A stretch of 64,000 nucleotides of DNA from Salinicoccus roseus (lineage in GTDB: Bacteria; Bacillota; Bacilli; Staphylococcales; Salinicoccaceae). The stretch spans positions 352,670 through 416,669 of the forward strand of contig NZ_RKQJ01000002.1 in NCBI RefSeq assembly GCF_003814515.1, given 5' to 3'. Below the pieces are notes generated by a model. That model did not search any database and was not told where the DNA came from. It was given only the letters and a program-made list of their open reading frames with translations. A program made the position numbers and the translations under genes. Shown here piece by piece: positions 58,544-64,000 of this stretch; position 1 is the first letter of the stretch; each line of letters begins with the position of its first letter.

Positions 58544-58793
58544 ATCCATCCCTCCTGATCAATGCCAGCTTTTCCTGTCTGGACAGTTTTTTTATTGCAT
58601 GCTCGCGCTTCAGCGCTTCACTTCTTGTATTATGTGCTTCATGATACATGAGCTCGACCGGTCTCCGGTTGCGGGTATACTTGGCCCCCATGCCACTGTT
58701 ATGCTTCTCCAGCCGCTTGGCGACATCTTTTGCATAGCCGGTATAGAGTGTATCATCGGCACATTTCACGATATAGACGAAGTGCTCAGCCAT
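58479..58793 (-). CDS. GIY-YIG nuclease domain protein (YazA)
   Basis: 104 aa. GIY-YIG (here VYIVKCADDTLYTGYAKDV, residues ~6-24) and the catalytic Arg/Glu region. UvrC/URI-like single-domain protein of unknown role. Its last ~22 codons (RRDGCATLYHGDAARQ...) overlap the rsmI start by about 65-71 bases and are not typical of the family; related proteins end earlier. Confidence 0.9.
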   Translation of the reverse strand: MAEHFVYIVKCADDTLYTGYAKDVAKRLEKHNSGMGAKYTRNRRPVELMYHEAHNTRSEALKREHAIKKLSRQEKLALIRRDGCATLYHGDAARQPRRHDLQGG

Positions 58794-59514
58794 AGTAGAC
58801 CGCCATCATCTCGTCCGTATAGTTTCCCTGTGTGTCATAGATATAGAGCGGTGGCAAAACATCCGCATAAGCCTGACTGTTGAATATGGCCTCTACCAGG
58901 ACAAACAGCGCCGTCCCGGCTGAAACGTCATTATAGACGTACTGCAGCCGCCTGACGCGGAATCCTGCATTGAAGAGTTCATTCACCACTTCCATGCTCC
59001 GTTCAGCACGATGGACCATATACAATCTGCCCTTGTTCTTCACCAGAAAACGTGCCGCACCGATGACCCCTTTGAGGTCGATGTGGATTTCATGACGCGC
59101 TATACTGTGCGGTCCTTTGTTCTTCAGCGGCTGATTGTTTGTGAAGTAGGGTGGATTCACTGTAATGACATCAAAGCTGGAATGCTCGTACATTTCCCTG
59201 ATGTTTCTGATGTCCCCCTGGCTCACCCGTACCTGTGATTCCTTGCCATTCATTACGATACTGCGCTCTGCCATATCGACGAGTTCAGGCTGGAGTTCCA
59301 CCCCTTCAATGGGAAGCCCAGTCCGGTGTGACAGCAGCAGGGGAATGATGCCATTTCCAGAACACAGGTCTATGATGCTGCGGTCCCTCTTCAAAAATCG
59401 TGTGAAATTTGCCAGCAGCAGCGCATCCACTGAAAATGAAAACACTGCCTTGCTCTGGATGATCTTCATCGACTCCCTGAACAGTTCATCCACACGTTCT
59501 CCATCTTTTAACAT
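58786..59514 (-). CDS. trmN6: tRNA1(Val) (adenine37-N6)-methyltransferase
   Basis: 242 aa. Rossmann SAM-binding DLCSGNGIIPLLLS near 49-62 and the amino-methyltransferase motif NPPYFTNNQPLK near 119. N6-methyladenosine at position 37. Overlaps the GIY-YIG gene by 8 bases. Located between yabA and yazA as usual. Confidence 0.93.
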   Translation of the reverse strand: MLKDGERVDELFRESMKIIQSKAVFSFSVDALLLANFTRFLKRDRSIIDLCSGNGIIPLLLSHRTGLPIEGVELQPELVDMAERSIVMNGKESQVRVSQGDIRNIREMYEHSSFDVITVNPPYFTNNQPLKNKGPHSIARHEIHIDLKGVIGAARFLVKNKGRLYMVHRAERSMEVVNELFNAGFRVRRLQYVYNDVSAGTALFVLVEAIFNSQAYADVLPPLYIYDTQGNYTDEMMAVYYG

Positions 59515-59522
59515 GTATTCAC

Positions 59523-59549
59523 CCTCAATAAATAAAGCGGCCGAAGCCG
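59523..59549 (-). terminator. hairpin after yabA
   Basis: GGCGGC/GCCGC-type stem with UUCG tetraloop, then UUUAUUUAUU in the minus direction, just before yabA's stop. Confidence 0.75.
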
Positions 59550-59550
59550 C

Positions 59551-59865
59551 CTAGTTGTTCCTATGCTGAAGGAAGCCCTGGCAGAAGAGACAATCTTCGC
59601 CATGCCGGTGTGTGCCGAAATGGATACTGCACACATGGAACCCTTCATCATAAAGGTTATTTAAAGTATTCTGCTTGAATGACTTCGCCTTCTCGGATTC
59701 TTCTTTTGCCAGAAGCTGTTCGTAGTTCTCTTTCTCCATCTGCAGGCTTACATTCTCCTCGACGAGACGCACCGAGAGCTCCTTCAGCGTCTGAAGTTCC
59801 TCATACATATGGTTCATATCCGCTTCAAGCTTGCTGATGTGTGTAAACAGACGTTCGCGATCCAT
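59551..59865 (-). CDS. yabA: DNA replication initiation-control protein YabA
   Basis: 104 aa. N-terminal leucine-zipper coiled coil (~5-62) that forms a tetramer, and a C-terminal zinc cluster (CSIHFGTHRHGEDCLFCQGF, residues ~78-97). It holds DnaA and DnaN in check and limits replication initiation. ATG overlaps ricT's stop by one base. Confidence 0.95.
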   Translation of the reverse strand: MDRERLFTHISKLEADMNHMYEELQTLKELSVRLVEENVSLQMEKENYEQLLAKEESEKAKSFKQNTLNNLYDEGFHVCSIHFGTHRHGEDCLFCQGFLQHRNN

Positions 59866-60680
59866 TACTGCACCCCGCCGGCTGCGTTCAGTTCGTCACA
59901 GTGATATTCGCGGATATAGTCATCCTTGTACTTCACTTTGACGACCAGATCCAATATGTTCATGCCGATCACAACAGCACGACCATCAGGCGTCTCGATC
60001 GTCTGACCGACATCAGGCATCTGCTCGCGTGCATCTTCATAATACTCATCTTCATAATTCAGACAGCACATGAGACGGCCGCAAGCCCCTGATATCTTTG
60101 TAGGACTCAAAGAAAGATCCTGATTTTTGGCCATCTGGATACTCACCGGAACGAAATCCCCAAGGAATGTCGAACAGCAGTGTGCGCGTCCACATGGTCC
60201 GATGCCGCCAAGATATTTTGCTTCGTCCCGTACCCCGATCTGACGCAGCTCGATGCGCGTCTTGAAGCGCGTCGCCAATACACGCACCAGATTTCTGAAG
60301 TCCACCCTTTCATCAGCCGTGAAGTTGAAGATGAGCTTCTTGCGATCCAATGTGTACTTGGCATTGACAAGCTGCATGTCGAGCCCTTCCTTTACAACCG
60401 CCTCTTTGCAGAAGCCGAGTGCTTCCTGGGCCAATGACTGGTTGTTATGGAAAGTCTCCACATCTTCTTCTGTCGCCCTGCGGACGAACCGGCCGTCCGG
60501 TTCTACAATGTTATCTTTTGGGACATGGTAGTTCGGCTTTACAACGCGCAGCATTTCAATACCGCGTTTTGTCTCCGTGATGATGAAATCATCGCGTTCC
60601 ACCTTGTCTTCTTTAGCTTCTATATAAATATTATCGAAATAGTCCAATTGGGTAGCAGTGATGAGTTCTATCATAATCAT
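59865..60680 (-). CDS. ricT: PSP1-domain protein RicT (YaaT)
   Basis: 271 aa. Subunit of the RicA-RicF-RicT complex, which stimulates RNase Y. The PSP1 domain (~60-145) is followed by the conserved cysteine set CGRAHCCS and KISGACGRLMCCLNY, which binds Fe-S clusters in the Bacillus complex. Two ATGs (60680, 60674) are equally plausible. Confidence 0.94.
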   Translation of the reverse strand: MIMIELITATQLDYFDNIYIEAKEDKVERDDFIITETKRGIEMLRVVKPNYHVPKDNIVEPDGRFVRRATEEDVETFHNNQSLAQEALGFCKEAVVKEGLDMQLVNAKYTLDRKKLIFNFTADERVDFRNLVRVLATRFKTRIELRQIGVRDEAKYLGGIGPCGRAHCCSTFLGDFVPVSIQMAKNQDLSLSPTKISGACGRLMCCLNYEDEYYEDAREQMPDVGQTIETPDGRAVVIGMNILDLVVKVKYKDDYIREYHCDELNAAGGVQ

Positions 60681-61595
60681 TCAACCTTTCGAGCAGATAA
60701 CCATACTTTCAAATACGAGCATTGGATGCACATTGGACTGCAGCAGACGGTTTGCGGTCTGAATTTCCTCCAGCATGTGCGACAGCTTTTCTATACGCTG
60801 TCCTGCCTTCATATTCTTCACTTCATCCCCAAACGGTCTGAAATCCTCAAGATCCAGGAGCTCATGCAGACACTGCCTGACGTAACCGTCGATCATCTGC
60901 AGGAGGAGGCCATAATCCCTCCTGTTCTGGCATAGATCGATCATTGGCTTGATTTCTATCAGTACGAGGGGGTGGTTTCCGAGCCACTTTGCTGAGAACG
61001 CCATCGCAGCCTGCCTCAGATCCGAAAATGATGCCTCGAGATCTTTGACATGCTGGGCGTTCAGAGCCAGTACATCTACGGTGGTAAGTTCTGCCTGACT
61101 CAATGCATCCAGCATCTTGATTCGATCATTGCGTTCACCTTTTATATGGATGTGCTGTGCCCTCGAGTGGATGGTCGGAAGTATGCTGCTTTTATCTATG
61201 GTAAGCAGTATTGCAATCGTCTTGTCCGGGGGATCTTCAAGAAACTTCAAAACGCTGTTTTCTGCCTGAGGTGTGAGCTTTTCGAAGGCTTCGATCACAT
61301 AAACCTTATAGTCGGATTCTGTGGGTTTGCGGTTCATCCTCCGTACAAGATCCTCTATTGCTTCTTTCTTGATTGTCGTTTCCGAAGTTTCAAGATAGAA
61401 ATAGTCCGGATGGTTGCCTTCTGATATAAGCCGTGCATGCCTTGGAGTATCTCCAAGGATGTTCAGTGCAAAGTATTCACCATAACGTTTTAAAGTCTCT
61501 ATTGCATCCCCTTCGAACATATACGTATGACTCAATCTGCCGTTTTCTATAATTCGATTCAATTGATTTTCGACGACGCTGTTTTCTGCCTTCAT
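60681..61595 (-). CDS. holB: DNA polymerase III delta-prime subunit
   Basis: 304 aa. Clamp loader AAA+ fold without Walker A and without the zinc-binding cysteines of E. coli delta-prime (HTYMFEGDAIETLKRYGEYFA replaces the P-loop); ENSVLKFLEDPPDKTIAILL near 113 is characteristic of the Firmicutes form. It stops immediately before ricT. Confidence 0.93.
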   Translation of the reverse strand: MKAENSVVENQLNRIIENGRLSHTYMFEGDAIETLKRYGEYFALNILGDTPRHARLISEGNHPDYFYLETSETTIKKEAIEDLVRRMNRKPTESDYKVYVIEAFEKLTPQAENSVLKFLEDPPDKTIAILLTIDKSSILPTIHSRAQHIHIKGERNDRIKMLDALSQAELTTVDVLALNAQHVKDLEASFSDLRQAAMAFSAKWLGNHPLVLIEIKPMIDLCQNRRDYGLLLQMIDGYVRQCLHELLDLEDFRPFGDEVKNMKAGQRIEKLSHMLEEIQTANRLLQSNVHPMLVFESMVICSKG

Positions 61596-61607
61596 AGCAC
61601 TTCACTC

Positions 61608-62562
<955 letters not shown>

Positions 62563-62566
<4 letters not shown>

Positions 62567-63810
62567 TGGTCACCCTCATTATTATAGTATTGTAAATTAT
62601 ATTTTATACCTTCTATTCTAACATGATTATGAAGATAGTGCTTAATCGATTTGAGGTGGCTCCCTGTGATCACTTCATTTTCACGGACAAGCGGAACACC
62701 CGGAGGGTAGGGTACGATGCTTTTTACACATATCCGACCCTTCAATATATCGACCTGCCCATCAACAGGTTCGAGTCCCCTTTCCTTGAACTCCATCTCT
62801 TGGATGCGTTCGATGAGCAATGAAAATGGATAGCTGTCCCCTCGATGGAAGAGGGGAAGGCAGAACAGGACTCCTTCATCAGTCACCATCTCCGGATAGA
62901 TATGAAGGTCAGTGAAGCTCGCATGCAGCATGAAAGGATTCATGCCATTGTAATTCAGTAGAAGCTTCGCCGGGTCATCCTGTTCCTTAACTTCGACTCC
63001 TTTACTTTCCATTGCTTCAATGAGTGTCTTCCTTTTTCGGAAGAATTCCCCTGATGAATAATTCATATAGAATTCATGCGCCTGCTCCATCGAAAGCAGG
63101 AGCAGGTAGGAAGGGCTCGATGTCTCGAAATAATTGATGTATTTCATGATCCTTTCATACAGGGCTTCATCCCTTACAAAGATGACTGAAGACATCGTCA
63201 GGGCAGGCAGCATTTTATGATATGACTGGATCGCAATGTCTGAAGCGAACTTCATCGAGGATGAGGGAAAGCTTTCTGCTATGTCGAGATGCGCTCCGTG
63301 GGCCTCATCGATTAGTACAAGGCCGCCATAGGAATGAATATGATGAATCATACCTTCGATGTCAAAGCATTCTCCATTGTATGTAGGATACGTGATTATC
63401 ACTACTTCTCCTGGATGAAATTCAGTCATGCAGACCACACTGCGATCAATCTCTTGAAAAGTGCTTCCTGCAAGATCCAAAGCATGGTAGACGGATTTAT
63501 GGGCGTCCCTCACAACAATGAAATGGTGATGAGTTCGGGAAAGTGCATAAATGGCAGATATGATGCCGTTTGTAGTTCCATTCACCATCAGCTGCGCTTT
63601 GTAGCCTTCATATTTCTCTGCAATATTTACATTGAGTCGAGAGAGTACCTCCCCAGGATCATGAAGATCATCAAGCCCCTCTATCTCTGTCATATCATAA
63701 CTCCAGTCCAGATTCGACAAATGACCGATGGTATTATTTTTATGTCCAGGTACATGCATTGAGATGCTTTCAGCATCAATTTTTTCAGTTATTCTTTCAT
63801 AAAGTTCCAT
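62563..63810 (-). CDS. Orn/Lys/Arg decarboxylase family PLP enzyme (YaaO-like)
   Basis: 415 aa, short form lacking the N-terminal wing domain. MHVPGHKNN near 19, VNGTTNGIISAIYAL near 76, IDEAHGAHLDI near 165 and the PLP lysine in SYHKMLPALTMSS near 192-204. The substrate (lysine, arginine or other) cannot be read from sequence. First gene of a tight ldc-tmk-darA-holB-ricT-yabA chain. Confidence 0.9.
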
Positions 63811-63842
63811 ATATTCACCACTGGTTCATATGTTTTCCTTCA

Positions 63843-63872
63843 ATTATAAGCAAAAGGTGTCCAGAAACACAA
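63843..63872 (-). promoter_or_regulatory. candidate promoter of the decarboxylase-tmk operon
   Basis: Minus strand TTGTGT (63867-63872), 18-base spacer, TATAAT (63843-63848). The -35 lies within the end of the rRNA terminator U-tract. Confidence 0.55.
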
Positions 63873-63899
63873 AAAAAGGATTCCTATAAAGGAATCCTT
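63871..63899 (-). terminator. rRNA operon terminator
   Basis: Perfect 10-bp stem AAGGATTCCT/AGGAATCCTT (63876-63885 with 63890-63899), 4-base loop, U7 run in the minus direction, just after the 5S rRNA. Confidence 0.9.
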
Positions 63900-63908
63900 G
63901 TATGTAAT

Positions 63909-64000
63909 TGCCCGGCGGCGTCCTACTCTCACGGGACGTCAGTCCAACTACCATCGGCGCTGGAGAGCTTAACTGCTGTGTTCGGCATGGGAACAGGTGG
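63909..64000 (-). rRNA. rrf: 5S ribosomal RNA, 5' part beyond the window
   Basis: About 92 nt of the 3' part. Minus-strand text has CCTGTTCCCATGCCGAACAC, AGTTAAGCTCTCCAGCGCC, GATGGTAGTTGGACTG and ends in GCCGGGC(A), all standard 5S landmarks. 23S and 16S genes presumably follow further right. Confidence 0.95.

Overview
The window carries the low-GC Gram-positive housekeeping block found in Staphylococcaceae, in the order 5S rRNA - Orn/Lys/Arg decarboxylase-like - tmk - darA - holB - ricT - yabA - trmN6 - rsmI - metG - tatD - rnmV - rsmA - veg - ispE - purR - ridA - spoVG - glmU - prs - rplY - pth - mfd - mazG - rqcP - divIC - yabR - tilS - hpt - ftsH - hslO - cysK - fol genes - dusB - lysS - tRNAs - pdxR/pdxST - nupC - ctsR-mcsA-mcsB-clpC - radA - yacL - ispD. 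Almost all of it lies on the minus strand here. Gene content and order, the short staphylococcal-type HisZ, and a base composition visibly richer in GC than Staphylococcus proper suggest a Salinicoccus/Jeotgalicoccus-like member. The genus is an inference from synteny and composition.

Region by region (increasing coordinate). 1-7.6 kb: partial ispD, yacL, radA and the clpC stress operon with a textbook CtsR operator. 7.8-22.2 kb: accessory metabolism set between ctsR and pdxT: a nucleoside transporter with a cre box in its promoter, a metallophosphoesterase, an AT-rich patch with small membrane ORFs, a TrpR-like regulator (YerC) divergent from a complete hisZGDCBHAFI operon, a sulfonate/taurine-type ABC transporter, and brnQ behind an attenuator-like leader. 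22.5-25.4 kb: PLP synthase genes pdxST and their divergent MocR regulator. 25.4-26.3 kb: eight minus-strand tRNA genes with no rRNA genes beside them. 26.4-48.9 kb: lysS, dusB and folate genes, cysK, hslO, ftsH, then the tilS-to-ispE block. 49.0-52.4 kb: an inserted ABC-2 transporter with an ABC-like/LytTR regulator and a flavin reductase. 52.5-63.9 kb: veg to the decarboxylase-like gene, with abrB divergent from metG, and the rRNA operon terminator and the 3' part of a 5S rRNA at the right edge.

Most noteworthy: (i) the regulator of the ABC-2 transporter is split by a frameshift exactly at an (AT)5 tract, and removing one AT unit restores a single 303-codon reading frame; (ii) brnQ has a consensus promoter, a roughly 175-nt leader with an Ile-rich 20-codon ORF whose stop codon sits in the loop of an intrinsic-terminator hairpin; (iii) two near-identical 16-bp boxes lie over the divergent yerC and his promoters, which makes YerC the likely histidine regulator. 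No CRISPR array, phage or insertion sequence was seen.
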